Source: Sphingomonadaceae bacterium
GTDB taxonomy: Bacteria > Pseudomonadota > Alphaproteobacteria > Sphingomonadales > Sphingomonadaceae
Length of the DNA: 13,158 bases
NCBI GenBank assembly: GCA_023384025.1
Contig: JAHDXX010000076.1
Span: 1-13,158 of the forward strand
Direction: 5' to 3'
Below are positions 5,563 to 13,158 of the stretch, in pieces. Below the pieces are notes generated by a model. It saw only the letters and a list, made by a program, of their open reading frames with translations. It searched no databases and had not been told where the DNA came from. Both the position numbers and the translations under genes were made by a program. Numbering within the stretch: the first letter of the stretch is position 1; the number at the start of each line of letters is the position of its first letter.

Positions 5563-6501
5563 CTAGTAGCCGCGCCTCGGGTCAAACACTGGCGCGACCG
5601 GCTCGCCGCGCAGGTAGCAGTCCAGATTGTCAAGGAAACGCTGCGCGGAACGCTGGAACATCTTGTCCTGCGCCCGGCCCGACAGGTGCATGGTCACATG
5701 GGCATTGTCGAGCGCCCAGAGCGGGTGCTCGGGCGGCAGCGGCTCCGGTGTGGTCACGTCGAGAAACGCGCCGCCAATCCGCTTCTCTCGCAGCGCCTCC
5801 TCCAGCGCCGGCTGGTCGACTACTGCCCCGCGGGCAATATTCACCAGCACCGCATCGGGTTTCATCGCCGACAGTTCGTCCACCCCGATCATGCCGTCGG
5901 TTTCCGGTGTGGCGGGCACGGCAAGGATTACCCAGTCGAACTCGCCGAGCTTGCCGCGCCATTCGTCGGGGGTGAGTACGCCCTCGCCGCTGCTCCGCCG
6001 GACAACCGTCACATCAACTTCGAAGGCTTCCAGCCGAGGCTTGATCAGCTGGCCGATCGCGCCATAGCCCAGCAGCAGCGCCTTCGACCCCGCAAGCTCG
6101 CGCTTGCCCGGCGAATCGAGCAGCCACTCATGCCGGTCCTGCGCCCGGACCACGTCGCGATAGCCCTTGGCAGTGGTCAGCATGCCCATCACGACATATT
6201 CGGCAATGGTCAGCGCATTGATCCCCGCCCCGTTGGTGACAGTGATCCCGCGTTCGATCAGCACATCCATCGGCATAAAATCGAGCCCGGCGTAGATCGA
6301 GTTGAGCCACCTGAGCTTCTTCGCTGCCCTGAGCGTCTCGGCCATCGCTTCCTTGTCGTTCATGTCGAACCAGCCGATTTCCGCATCGGCCACGGCTTCG
6401 CGGGCTTCCTCGGCGGACATGAACCAACGCACATCGACACCCTCGGGCAGACGCGGTTCAAGCAAGGGTCGAATGAGGCCGGAGATAGCGAGGATAGTCA
6501 T
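5563..6501 (-). CDS. D-2-hydroxyacid dehydrogenase (D-isomer-specific, NAD(P)-dependent)
   Basis: 312 residues, the usual length of glyoxylate/hydroxypyruvate-reductase-like members, cytoplasmic enzymes that interconvert 2-oxo acids and D-2-hydroxy acids. The Rossmann motif GYGAIG is at 145-150. The catalytic Arg224 (NIARG), Glu253 (TPEP) and His272 (VTMHLSG) are all present. Residues after the second beta strand are VVRRSS (Arg168, Arg169) instead of an acidic residue, which suggests NADPH preference. The substrate cannot be told from sequence. The ATG at 6501 has CGGAG 6 nt upstream and overlaps the stop of the RES-domain gene by 4 nt (ATGA), so the two are probably translated together. Its 3' end abuts the rpmE upstream region without a clear terminator. 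Confidence 0.93.
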   Translation of the reverse strand: MTILAISGLIRPLLEPRLPEGVDVRWFMSAEEAREAVADAEIGWFDMNDKEAMAETLRAAKKLRWLNSIYAGLDFMPMDVLIERGITVTNGAGINALTIAEYVVMGMLTTAKGYRDVVRAQDRHEWLLDSPGKRELAGSKALLLGYGAIGQLIKPRLEAFEVDVTVVRRSSGEGVLTPDEWRGKLGEFDWVILAVPATPETDGMIGVDELSAMKPDAVLVNIARGAVVDQPALEEALREKRIGGAFLDVTTPEPLPPEHPLWALDNAHVTMHLSGRAQDKMFQRSAQRFLDNLDCYLRGEPVAPVFDPRRGY

Positions 6502-6956
6502 GATACACTCCGGTAACGGTCAAGCATGGGTGGACGGTGCAGGCATTCTTCGAAGGAGAAGGGGCGGGTCGTCAAGGGCGGCACGCGCGCCGCCTCCGGG
6601 TGGCGCGGGTTGAGGTAGATCACGTCGGCCTCGGGCAGCACGCGCGATCGGATGGCGCAGGTCAGCGAGCGGCACTGATCGAGCCAGCTGCCGACATGGT
6701 TGCGGATCGTGTCCTCGTCCGGATCGGGGACACGTTCGGGCGTGGCATCGATCTCGGTCCAGCCGAGGACGAAATCCTGCGGCCAGTCTGCCCGATCACC
6801 GGGAAGGTAACGCTGGGCCACCAGCACCGCCAGCCCGGCCTCGCTGGCAAGGCTGACCACCGGCTGCCCCGGCGGCGCATAACGGGCGCCGTGGAGTTCC
6901 GCCCCCTTCCCGTCGAGCGTCACGAACGGCACACGGGTAAGGCGCCAGAGCTTCAT
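6498..6956 (-). CDS. RES-domain protein (possible NAD+-degrading toxin-like fold), no antitoxin partner seen
   Basis: 152 residues. The N-terminus KLWRLTR, the ELHGARYAPPGQPVV segment (conserved RES Arg in GARY, about residue 25), the later VGSWLDQCRSL and IRSRVLPEADVIYLNPRHPEA (Ser of the RES signature followed by the NPxHP motif) match the RES family, whose toxins break down NAD+. The helix that usually holds the conserved Glu (LAxLE) reads LAVLVAQRY, so that Glu appears replaced by Val. In typical Res-Xre modules a DUF2384/Xre antitoxin gene precedes the toxin; here the upstream neighbours are a REP-containing spacer and cysS. The start at 6956 has GGGAGG 10 nt upstream. The stop overlaps the hydroxyacid dehydrogenase start. 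Either an inactive or altered RES branch or a housekeeping variant is possible. Family call by eye. Confidence 0.75.
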   Translation of the reverse strand: MKLWRLTRVPFVTLDGKGAELHGARYAPPGQPVVSLASEAGLAVLVAQRYLPGDRADWPQDFVLGWTEIDATPERVPDPDEDTIRNHVGSWLDQCRSLTCAIRSRVLPEADVIYLNPRHPEAARVPPLTTRPFSFEECLHRPPMLDRYRSVS

Positions 6957-6981
6957 GTTGCCACGGCCTCCCTCAAGGAAA

Positions 6982-7008
6982 CCGTTCGTGCTGAGCTTGT
7001 CGAAGCAC
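6982..7008 (+). repeat. REP-like palindromic element, copy 1
   Basis: The conserved core CTGAGCTTGTCGAAG sits in a hairpin GTGCT/AGCAC with an 11-nt loop (6988-7008), preceded by CCGTTC. It is an inverted copy (22 of 24 bases over 6982-7005) of the element at 7051-7074. I recall very similar intergenic palindromes in many sphingomonad genomes (memory, not a search). Confidence 0.8.
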
Positions 7009-7047
7009 TGTCCTTCACTTCGACGCCAGGTCCGAAGAAGAAGTGCA

Positions 7048-7074
7048 GCCCTTCGACAAGCTCAGGGCGAACGG
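7048..7074 (-). repeat. REP-like palindromic element, copy 2 (inverted)
   Basis: Same element on the other strand. Its hairpin stem is GCCCT/AGGGC (7048-7068) around the same 11-nt loop. The stem differs from copy 1 at two base pairs, both compensated. The pair forms a BIME-like inverted arrangement about 40 nt apart, just downstream of the cysS stop, and could act as a transcript end or mRNA-stabilising structure. Confidence 0.8.
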
Positions 7075-7094
7075 AGGTTTGGGATTGATGGTGG

Positions 7095-8552
7095 TCAAAG
7101 GCTCAGTCGCCATTCCCACCCCAGCGGATCGCCATCCATTACCTCGACGCCCTGGGCCGCGAGTTCATCGCGGATCGCGTCGGAGGTGGCGAAGTCCTTG
7201 GCTGCGCGGGCTTCCTTGCGGCGGTCGAGTGCGGCTTCGATTTCGCGTTCGGTGATTTGAGCGTCCTTCGGGCGGATTCGGAGGTCGGCCCGAGTTAGAT
7301 CAAGGAGATCTAGACCTAATACTTTGTCAAACTCCTCTACCATCCGAAGAACGTCGACAGGGTTATTCCACTTGGGACCAATCAGTTCTTCGAGATGCAG
7401 GAGCGCTCCGACAGTTGCGAGATCGTCCGACAACTCAATGTCCAATGCGTCAATCCAATTTTGCCACCACCCATCTGGTGAAGGATTAGATTTGTCGATC
7501 CGGCTTCTAATCTTTTCAATCGCCATCACCATTCGCTTCAACCGCGTCAGCGCCGCGCCAAGCCCTTCCCAACTGAACTCGAGTTCGCTGCGATAATGCG
7601 CCTGCAGGCACATCAGCCGGTAGGCGAGCGGGTGGTAGCCCTTGTCGACCAGCAATTGCAGCCGCAGGAACTCGCCCGCGCTCTTGCTCATCTTGCCGCT
7701 GCGTTCGACCAGGAAATTGTTGTGCATCCAGATGCGCGCGCCGCTGTTCTCCGCGCGGTCCAGCCCATTTGTGCAGCAATAAGCCTGGTTCTGCGCAATC
7801 TCGTTGGGATGGTGGATCTCGCGATGATCGATCCCGCCAGTGTGGATATCAAACGGGAAACCGAGCAGCGCCTCGCCCATCACCGAGCATTCGAGGTGCC
7901 AACCGGGCGCGCCCTTGCCCCACGGGCTGTCCCACTCCATCTGCCGCGTTTCGCCAGCAGGCGTCTTGCGCCAGATTGCGAAATCGGCCGCGTTGCGCTT
8001 GCCCTCGACAGTGTCAATCCGCCCTTCCCCGTCCTCGGTCACCGCGCGGGCCAGCCGCCCGTAGTCCGCCACGGTCGAGACATCGAAGTAGAGCCCGCTG
8101 TCGAGCTCGTAGCAGTGCTTGTCAGCGATCTTCGTGCCCCAGGCGATCATCGCCTCGACATATTCGGTCGCGCGCGGGTGCGCCTTCTGCTGGACATTGA
8201 GCCGCGCCAGGTCGCGCTCGAAATCCTCCTGGTAGAACTTGGCGATATCCCAGGCGGACTTGCCCGCCTTGGCCGCCATCTTCTCCATCTTGTCCTCGCC
8301 TTCGTCCGCGTCCGAGGTGAGGTGGCCGACATCGGTGATGTTGATCACGTGGGTGAGCTTGTAGCCCTTCCACTGGAGCACCCGCCCGAGCGTATCGGCA
8401 AACACATAGGCGCGCATGTTGCCAATGTGCTGGTAGTTGTAGACCGTCGGCCCGCAGGAATAGACGCGCGCCTCACCCGGGTGGACGGGCTGGAACTCTT
8501 CCAGCTGGCGGGTCAGGCTGTTGAACAGCTTCAGAGGCGTGGCGTCAGTCAT
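7095..8552 (-). CDS. cysS: Cysteinyl-tRNA synthetase
   Basis: 485-residue class I synthetase that charges tRNA-Cys with cysteine. The zinc and cysteine-binding residues are visible: Cys33 (SCGPTVYN), Cys222 (GWHLECS), and His247 with Glu251 (REIHHPNEIAQ). The ATP-binding HIGH box reads HIGN (42-45), and KMSKS is at 287-291. A DALR-type helical domain follows, then the C-terminal segment. I start at the ATG at 8552 (MTDATPLKLFNS); a GTG at 8573 would add seven residues without a ribosome binding site. The stop of the giant exoprotein gene lies 57 nt upstream on the same strand with no terminator seen. The stretch 7300-7530 (residues about 342-420) is clearly poorer in GC than the rest of the gene. 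Confidence 0.98.
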   Translation of the reverse strand: MTDATPLKLFNSLTRQLEEFQPVHPGEARVYSCGPTVYNYQHIGNMRAYVFADTLGRVLQWKGYKLTHVINITDVGHLTSDADEGEDKMEKMAAKAGKSAWDIAKFYQEDFERDLARLNVQQKAHPRATEYVEAMIAWGTKIADKHCYELDSGLYFDVSTVADYGRLARAVTEDGEGRIDTVEGKRNAADFAIWRKTPAGETRQMEWDSPWGKGAPGWHLECSVMGEALLGFPFDIHTGGIDHREIHHPNEIAQNQAYCCTNGLDRAENSGARIWMHNNFLVERSGKMSKSAGEFLRLQLLVDKGYHPLAYRLMCLQAHYRSELEFSWEGLGAALTRLKRMVMAIEKIRSRIDKSNPSPDGWWQNWIDALDIELSDDLATVGALLHLEELIGPKWNNPVDVLRMVEEFDKVLGLDLLDLTRADLRIRPKDAQITEREIEAALDRRKEARAAKDFATSDAIRDELAAQGVEVMDGDPLGWEWRLSL

Positions 8553-8609
8553 CGCCGCGCGCTCTGCCCCCACAAGACGAGCGAGGTCAAGCGTTCCTGC
8601 GTGCCTCGA

Positions 8610-11600
8610 TCACTGGCCCGGTTGTTCGCCCACCCACAGGTCTTCGTTACCGGCACCGGTCACCGGGTCATCGAGCAGCGGATCCTCGCTGGTATCGAGC
8701 GGGTCCTTCAGCTCGAACAGCGGCGTTTCCAGCAGGCCCGAACCGAGGCCGGGCTCGCCCGCTTCCTCGTCTTCGAGTTGCTCGTCGATCAGGTCCTGGA
8801 TCGGGAACGAACCCTCACCAAGGCCTTCCGGGATCTCGCTGCATCCGGCGGGATTGGCGATCAGGCAGCCGTTGATGGTCGAACCGGGATCGAACCTGCT
8901 GCTGATCTGCGCCAGCGCTACCGCGTCGACGCCGGTCGCGCCGTCAATGATACCGTTGATCACGATGGGCTGGTTGGTGCCGGCCGGGTCAGCAATCAGC
9001 AGTTCGTCGACGGTGAACCCGCGCCGCTCGGCAAAGCGGGTGCCGGGTGCGGTGTTCTGGATGAACACGTTGCTGGTGGTCGTGGTGATGTCGAGCGTCC
9101 CGGCACGGATCAGGCCGTCGGGATTGTCGATCCCGTCGTTCTGCGCCAGCCGGTCATCGATGGCCTCGATGCTGGTGGCTGCCGCAACATCGGTGCGGGC
9201 CTGCTCGGTCATCGCGAGGAAGTTCGATGCCTCGACCTCGATCGTGCCGAGATAGGTGCCCGAGCCGTTGTTGATTTCCAGCAGGCCCACGCTCGCGTCG
9301 AGGAACACGTCGCCGCCGGTGGAAAGCCCGATGGCATTGTCCGCGGTCGCCCCGGCCATCACCACTTCGCCGACAATGTCGATGGCCGTACCTGCCGCGA
9401 TTGCGATCGACCCGCCGGAGCGAATACGCGCGAACTCGCTGTTGTCGATAATGAACCCGGGCGTACCGCCACTGTCACCACCGATCCGCGCGATCCCGCC
9501 GCCGGAAATCTCGATCGAGCGCGTTGCCGCCAGGGTGCCCAGCGAGCCCGAGCTGGCAATGTCGACATCACTTGCGCGCAGGACAATATCCCGCCCGACT
9601 GCCGCCGCGTTGATGTCCGCCCGTTCCCCTGCCCGCATTTCAAGCAGGTTTGCGGCCGACACGGCCCCCGCCACGCCGAGGTTCTCTTCCGCTTCGATAA
9701 AGACATTCCCGCCCGTGCCGGGGCTTGCCTCGCTGGCGCTCACGCCTGAAACGCTGGCAACGCCGCCGCTGCTGACCAGCCGGACATTGCCCGCATCGGC
9801 CACCGCCCCGCGAACATCGAGATCGCGTTCCGTCTCGATGTCGATGTCACCGGCGGTGGCAGAAGCGCTCGCCGTCAGGTTGCGGGTGGAACGCAGGAAC
9901 ACGCTCTGACCGTTGGCCCCAACCAGGCCGGTCATGTCGATATCGACCGAGACCCGGACCTGCCCACCGGAGGCAGCGAGCTGGGCGCTGTTGCCGACGA
10001 GGGTGGAAATCGAAATGCCCTGCGCTGCGGAAAGGTTCACCTGTCCGGTGCCGGACTGGCTCGCTGAAACGCTCTCGACGTCCAGCCGCCCTCCGGTGGT
10101 GGCGGCGATATCCTGCCCGGCGGTGATCGAGGTGCCGGTGAGGTTCCCGTTGCCGGTCGATGCCAGCGATACCGAGTCGCCTGCCACAATCGCGGCAAAC
10201 GAAGCATCCGCGCCGCTGGTCACGCCGACATTCCCGCCCGCGTCGAGCGAAGCGCCGGCAAACCCGCTGGTGCCTGCGTCGACGGCGATTGCCCCGCCTG
10301 CCGACAGCGGCCCGGCGACCACACCATTGGCCGCGCCCGAAGCGAGCGTGATATCCCGCCCGGCGCTGGCACTTCCAACCGCGACATCGCCGCCCTGCAC
10401 GGTGATGTCGGTCGCCGCTGCCAGAGAAGCGACATCGACCAGAGTGCCGCTTTCGAGGAACACCTCGCCTGTGGCGGAGGCAATTGTTCCGGCTGCCAGC
10501 GAACCGCTCTCGGCGATTCCGAACACGTCACCATTGGCGGAGACAGCGCCCAGCATGACCGTTTCGCCGTCGAGCGAAACCGCACCGCCGGACGTGATCG
10601 TCGCGCCGGTCAACGCGCCGTTTTCAGCGAGCAAGGAGACGCCGCCATCGCTGGCGATATCCTCGAACGCCACGCTTCCGTCAGCCGTGATCGAGACCCC
10701 GGCAGAGCCTGCGCCGGTCACATCACGCAGCAGGATGTTGCCGCCAGAGACCAGGCTCGCGCCGCCGCCAGTCAGGATAACGTTCCGCAGTGTGATGGCT
10801 CCAGTCGCAGTGGCGTTGACACCGACCGCGCGGAGATCGCGCGCGGAAAGGGTGCCCGCCTGGGCCAGCAAGGCGAGTGTCCCGCCGCTGACGATATCGC
10901 CGGTCGCAACAATCGACTGACCGGCCGTCAAGGTTACGTTTCCGCTCGCAGTGGCGCCTTGCAGGGCAATGCCGTTGCCAGCGGTCACAGCCAGAGCGCC
11001 ACCCTGCACTGCGACCGTGCCGAACGAGGCACCGCCATTGGCCGTCACAGCCAGGCTGCCCGCCACGCTCGTCTGCCCGCCAATCGCGACCGATCCGATG
11101 GTCGAAGTAACGGCGCTGGCGCCCGGCCCGGCCGTCAGGGCATTGCCGGTAATGTTGCCATTGCCGAATCCGGGCTGGCGCGAAGGCCGGGCCAGCATGG
11201 TCACCGTCTGCCCAGACACCAGCGTGTCGAAATCGATCTGGCTGCCGGTGACATTGACCAGCCCCCCGGCAGAGGAATTGCCCAGGGTTACCGGCCCGTC
11301 CGCATCGATCAGAATGTCGCCGCCGGTGATGATCGAGTTCGGGCCGGTGGCAAAGCTGGTGCCCGCAGTCGCCGTGAAATGGCGGACGGCTTCTGCATGG
11401 TCGACGCTGATCGAGCCTGCCGAGCCGAGCACGATGTCCTGCCCTGCATCAAGCGTGCCGAGCGTCAGCGCAGTGCCGGTCACCGCGACATCGATCGTGC
11501 CGCCGGCGGTCAGATCGCGCAGGTCGATGGCGCGTGCCCGAAGGGTCAGGTCGCCATCCGTTTCGATCAGCCCTGCACCGGTGTTCCCTGCGATTGTGCC

Positions 11601-13158
11601 ATCGGTGGCTGAAACAGAAATCGAATTCGGCGAGGAAAGCAGGTCAAACAGCACATCGGTCTGGCTGGCGAGCGACAGGGTACCGCCGGTTGCACTGCCG
11701 ATGGCAATCAGGGCACCGTCAAGCGTGATCGAGCCGGGAGCAACCAGATCGCCGCCGTTGATGGCACCTCCTGCCGAAGCCAAAATGTCGCCGCCTGCAT
11801 CGAGCAGGCCGAACGACAGGTTGCCTGGCAGCTGGATCGAGACCGATCCACCGCCAACGGCACCGGCCAGATCGACATCCGAACCGGACAGGATCGAAAT
11901 GTCTCCACTGGCCGAGAGATTGCCAGCAGAAACCGCTCCACCCTCAAGGTAGAGGCTGGCGGCTCCGCTGGTCTGTCCGAGTGACAGTGAACCTGCGGCC
12001 ACCAGGCGGACATCGGTACCCGGAGCTGACAGCGCGCCGATATCGATCGTTGCGGCGCTGTAGTCGATGGGTCCGGTTCCAACAGAAAGTGACCCGACCG
12101 CAAGCGTGCCGGGAACGCTGTAGCTTCCTTCGAGCGCGCCGCCCGTATCGGCTGCGGTGGTAAGCTCGCCGCCCGCGTCGATCACGCTGGCAAACAGGCT
12201 GTCGCCCACCGTGATCCCGATGTCCCCGGCACTGGTCAGGCTGGCGCTGCCAAGCAGGCTGCCGGCAGCCTCGATCAGGATCAGGTTGCTGGCAATCGTG
12301 GCGTCGCGCAGATCGACATCACCAGACCGGCTCGATGCCGTGAACAGGTCGCTCGCATTGAGGGTCGTGGCGATCCCGTTGGTGCCCATCACGATGTCAT
12401 TGCGGGTAGCGATGCGGATTTCGCGCGCGTTGACGGTGCCCTGCTCGATCGTCAGGGCAAGCACGTCATTGCCGCTCGCCTGCCCGACGTGCAGCAGGTT
12501 GCTGGCCGCAATGCCGCCAAGGCATACGTTGCCTTCAAGGCAGGGCGCGGCCAGCAGGCCATTGTCATCCGACAGGATCGCACCATCTGCAGGTGCATTG
12601 TCGATATCGAATGACAGGGAGCTTCCTGCAAAAGCGCCGTCAATCCCGTCGATTGCATTGGCCCGGGCGATCACTGCCCCGCGCCCGGCGTTCACCGAAC
12701 CATCGACCACCAGCGAGGCGATCGGGGTCGAGGGAATGCTCAGCAGCGGGGTCAGGCCGCCGGCGTGGAGATCAATCGCGCCGGTCGGGCCGAATGGCGC
12801 GGCAGGATTGAACACCAGCCCCGTATCGCGGGCCGACTGGAGCAATGCGCCAGTGCCGATGATGATATCATCACCGGTGCGGACCACGATACTGTCGCCC
12901 GCCAGCGCCTGCGATCCGGCAGCGAATTCCGCGCTGCCGCCAGCATTGACGGTGATGCCGCTGTAGGAAGAGACCACGCCGGTGATCCGGGCATTGGCGA
13001 TGTTGTCGTAGGTAGAGCCGCCCCGCAAATCGAGACCGGCATCAATGCGGATGCCGCTCACGTTGCTCAGGCCCTGCGGACCGGTGACCGTGGCATTCGC
13101 CAGCGTCACGCTTCCGCCTGCGGTGATAACCAGGGCAGGAACGGCACGGGCGTCGGCA
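8610..13158 (-). CDS. Giant filamentous-haemagglutinin-type exoprotein (probable two-partner secretion TpsA), 3' part; 5' end outside window
   Basis: 1515 residues in this window, open to the right edge, so the signal peptide and the N-terminal haemagglutination/TPS domain would be outside. The protein is low-complexity and rich in Gly, Ala, Ser, Thr and Val, with endless turns such as AGGDILAS, APGSITLDG, TAGGTIDVAV and DAGQDIVLG at about 18-24-residue spacing, as in the right-handed beta-helix of FhaB-like adhesins. Two short cysteine pairs occur: APCLEGNVC (about residues 206 and 212) and NGCLIANPAGC (1431 and 1439). The last 76 residues are not helical repeat: 22 are acidic and only one basic, with LLETPLFELKDP and DPVTGAGNEDLW near the end. 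No autotransporter beta-barrel, LPXTG or membrane helix follows, so release or TpsB-dependent export is expected. The GTG at 13109 is not a real start; the frame stays open upstream. No TpsB gene is in view. Confidence 0.88.
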   Translation of the reverse strand, partial: ADARAVPALVITAGGSVTLANATVTGPQGLSNVSGIRIDAGLDLRGGSTYDNIANARITGVVSSYSGITVNAGGSAEFAAGSQALAGDSIVVRTGDDIIIGTGALLQSARDTGLVFNPAAPFGPTGAIDLHAGGLTPLLSIPSTPIASLVVDGSVNAGRGAVIARANAIDGIDGAFAGSSLSFDIDNAPADGAILSDDNGLLAAPCLEGNVCLGGIAASNLLHVGQASGNDVLALTIEQGTVNAREIRIATRNDIVMGTNGIATTLNASDLFTASSRSGDVDLRDATIASNLILIEAAGSLLGSASLTSAGDIGITVGDSLFASVIDAGGELTTAADTGGALEGSYSVPGTLAVGSLSVGTGPIDYSAATIDIGALSAPGTDVRLVAAGSLSLGQTSGAASLYLEGGAVSAGNLSASGDISILSGSDVDLAGAVGGGSVSIQLPGNLSFGLLDAGGDILASAGGAINGGDLVAPGSITLDGALIAIGSATGGTLSLASQTDVLFDLLSSPNSISVSATDGTIAGNTGAGLIETDGDLTLRARAIDLRDLTAGGTIDVAVTGTALTLGTLDAGQDIVLGSAGSISVDHAEAVRHFTATAGTSFATGPNSIITGGDILIDADGPVTLGNSSAGGLVNVTGSQIDFDTLVSGQTVTMLARPSRQPGFGNGNITGNALTAGPGASAVTSTIGSVAIGGQTSVAGSLAVTANGGASFGTVAVQGGALAVTAGNGIALQGATASGNVTLTAGQSIVATGDIVSGGTLALLAQAGTLSARDLRAVGVNATATGAITLRNVILTGGGASLVSGGNILLRDVTGAGSAGVSITADGSVAFEDIASDGGVSLLAENGALTGATITSGGAVSLDGETVMLGAVSANGDVFGIAESGSLAAGTIASATGEVFLESGTLVDVASLAAATDITVQGGDVAVGSASAGRDITLASGAANGVVAGPLSAGGAIAVDAGTSGFAGASLDAGGNVGVTSGADASFAAIVAGDSVSLASTGNGNLTGTSITAGQDIAATTGGRLDVESVSASQSGTGQVNLSAAQGISISTLVGNSAQLAASGGQVRVSVDIDMTGLVGANGQSVFLRSTRNLTASASATAGDIDIETERDLDVRGAVADAGNVRLVSSGGVASVSGVSASEASPGTGGNVFIEAEENLGVAGAVSAANLLEMRAGERADINAAAVGRDIVLRASDVDIASSGSLGTLAATRSIEISGGGIARIGGDSGGTPGFIIDNSEFARIRSGGSIAIAAGTAIDIVGEVVMAGATADNAIGLSTGGDVFLDASVGLLEINNGSGTYLGTIEVEASNFLAMTEQARTDVAAATSIEAIDDRLAQNDGIDNPDGLIRAGTLDITTTTSNVFIQNTAPGTRFAERRGFTVDELLIADPAGTNQPIVINGIIDGATGVDAVALAQISSRFDPGSTINGCLIANPAGCSEIPEGLGEGSFPIQDLIDEQLEDEEAGEPGLGSGLLETPLFELKDPLDTSEDPLLDDPVTGAGNEDLWVGEQPGQ
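8613..8840 (-). other. Acidic C-terminal tail of the exoprotein
   Basis: This encodes the final 76 residues after the last cysteine. 22 are Asp or Glu and one is Lys. The tail contains IDEQLEDEEAGEP, LLETPLFELKDP and DDPVTGAGNEDLW. It breaks sharply from the beta-helix repeats and looks like a separate module, perhaps a chaperone-like, secretion-linked or calcium-binding tail; its function is unknown to me. Confidence 0.6.

Noticed and set aside
8521..12966. Long plus-strand open frames opposite the exoprotein gene, all in one frame
   Set aside because: They are antisense shadows created by the GC-rich, repetitive codon pattern (GGC, GCC, GTC) of the real gene. Their translations are Pro/Ala/Ser-rich with no motif or ribosome binding site.
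8610..13158. Classical autotransporter (type Va) or CdiA-type contact toxin
   Set aside because: The C-terminus has neither a 12-strand barrel nor a toxin domain after a VENN-like motif. It ends in a short acidic tail.
8610..13158. CRISPR array or tandem DNA repeats within the exoprotein gene
   Set aside because: The repetition is at protein level with diverged DNA. No regularly spaced identical repeats with unique spacers are seen.

Overview
The window looks like chromosomal DNA of a GC-rich alphaproteobacterium, most likely a sphingomonad (Sphingomonadales, Erythrobacter-like). I infer this from a cytochrome c maturation cluster in the order ccmC-D-E-F-G, a cysteine-free ribosomal protein L31, an intergenic REP-type palindrome of a kind I associate with sphingomonads, and a giant two-partner-secretion-type exoprotein. 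The placement rests on recognition of sequence, not on a database search.

Left part (1-4556, all minus strand). tRNA-His(GTG) is followed after 42 nt by a leucine-dehydrogenase-family gene. That gene is followed by ccmC, ccmD, ccmE, ccmF and the first 25 codons of ccmG, which runs off the left edge. The ccm genes are tightly packed: three junctions are TGATG overlaps and one is an ATGA overlap, which suggests translational coupling. CcmC, CcmD and CcmE load haem onto the CcmE chaperone, CcmF ligates it to apocytochrome c, and CcmG supplies reductant.

Middle (4557-7094). A 306-base gap carries a likely tRNA promoter, a GC-rich hairpin and a perfect FNR-type palindrome. The palindrome lies at class II activator distance in front of a plus-strand gene for a short DksA/TraR-type zinc-finger protein. 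This gene converges on rpmE (ribosomal protein L31) across a shared bidirectional terminator. Upstream of rpmE on the minus strand come a D-2-hydroxyacid dehydrogenase and, overlapping its start by 4 nt, a RES-domain protein with no visible antitoxin partner. A 138-base spacer then holds two inverted REP-like palindromes with compensatory stem changes.

Right part (7095-13158, minus strand). cysS (cysteinyl-tRNA synthetase) contains an AT-richer patch that covers its DALR domain. Upstream of it lies the 3' 4.5 kb of a very large gene, cut by the right edge, for a repetitive beta-helical exoprotein of filamentous-haemagglutinin type with an acidic C-terminal tail and no membrane anchor.

Most of the window is ordinary core genome. 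The points most worth a second look are the FNR box before the DksA-like gene, the divergent solitary RES protein coupled to a dehydrogenase, the covarying REP pair, the low-GC block in cysS, and the exoprotein tail. I see no CRISPR array, insertion sequence, phage gene or complete novel defence system.
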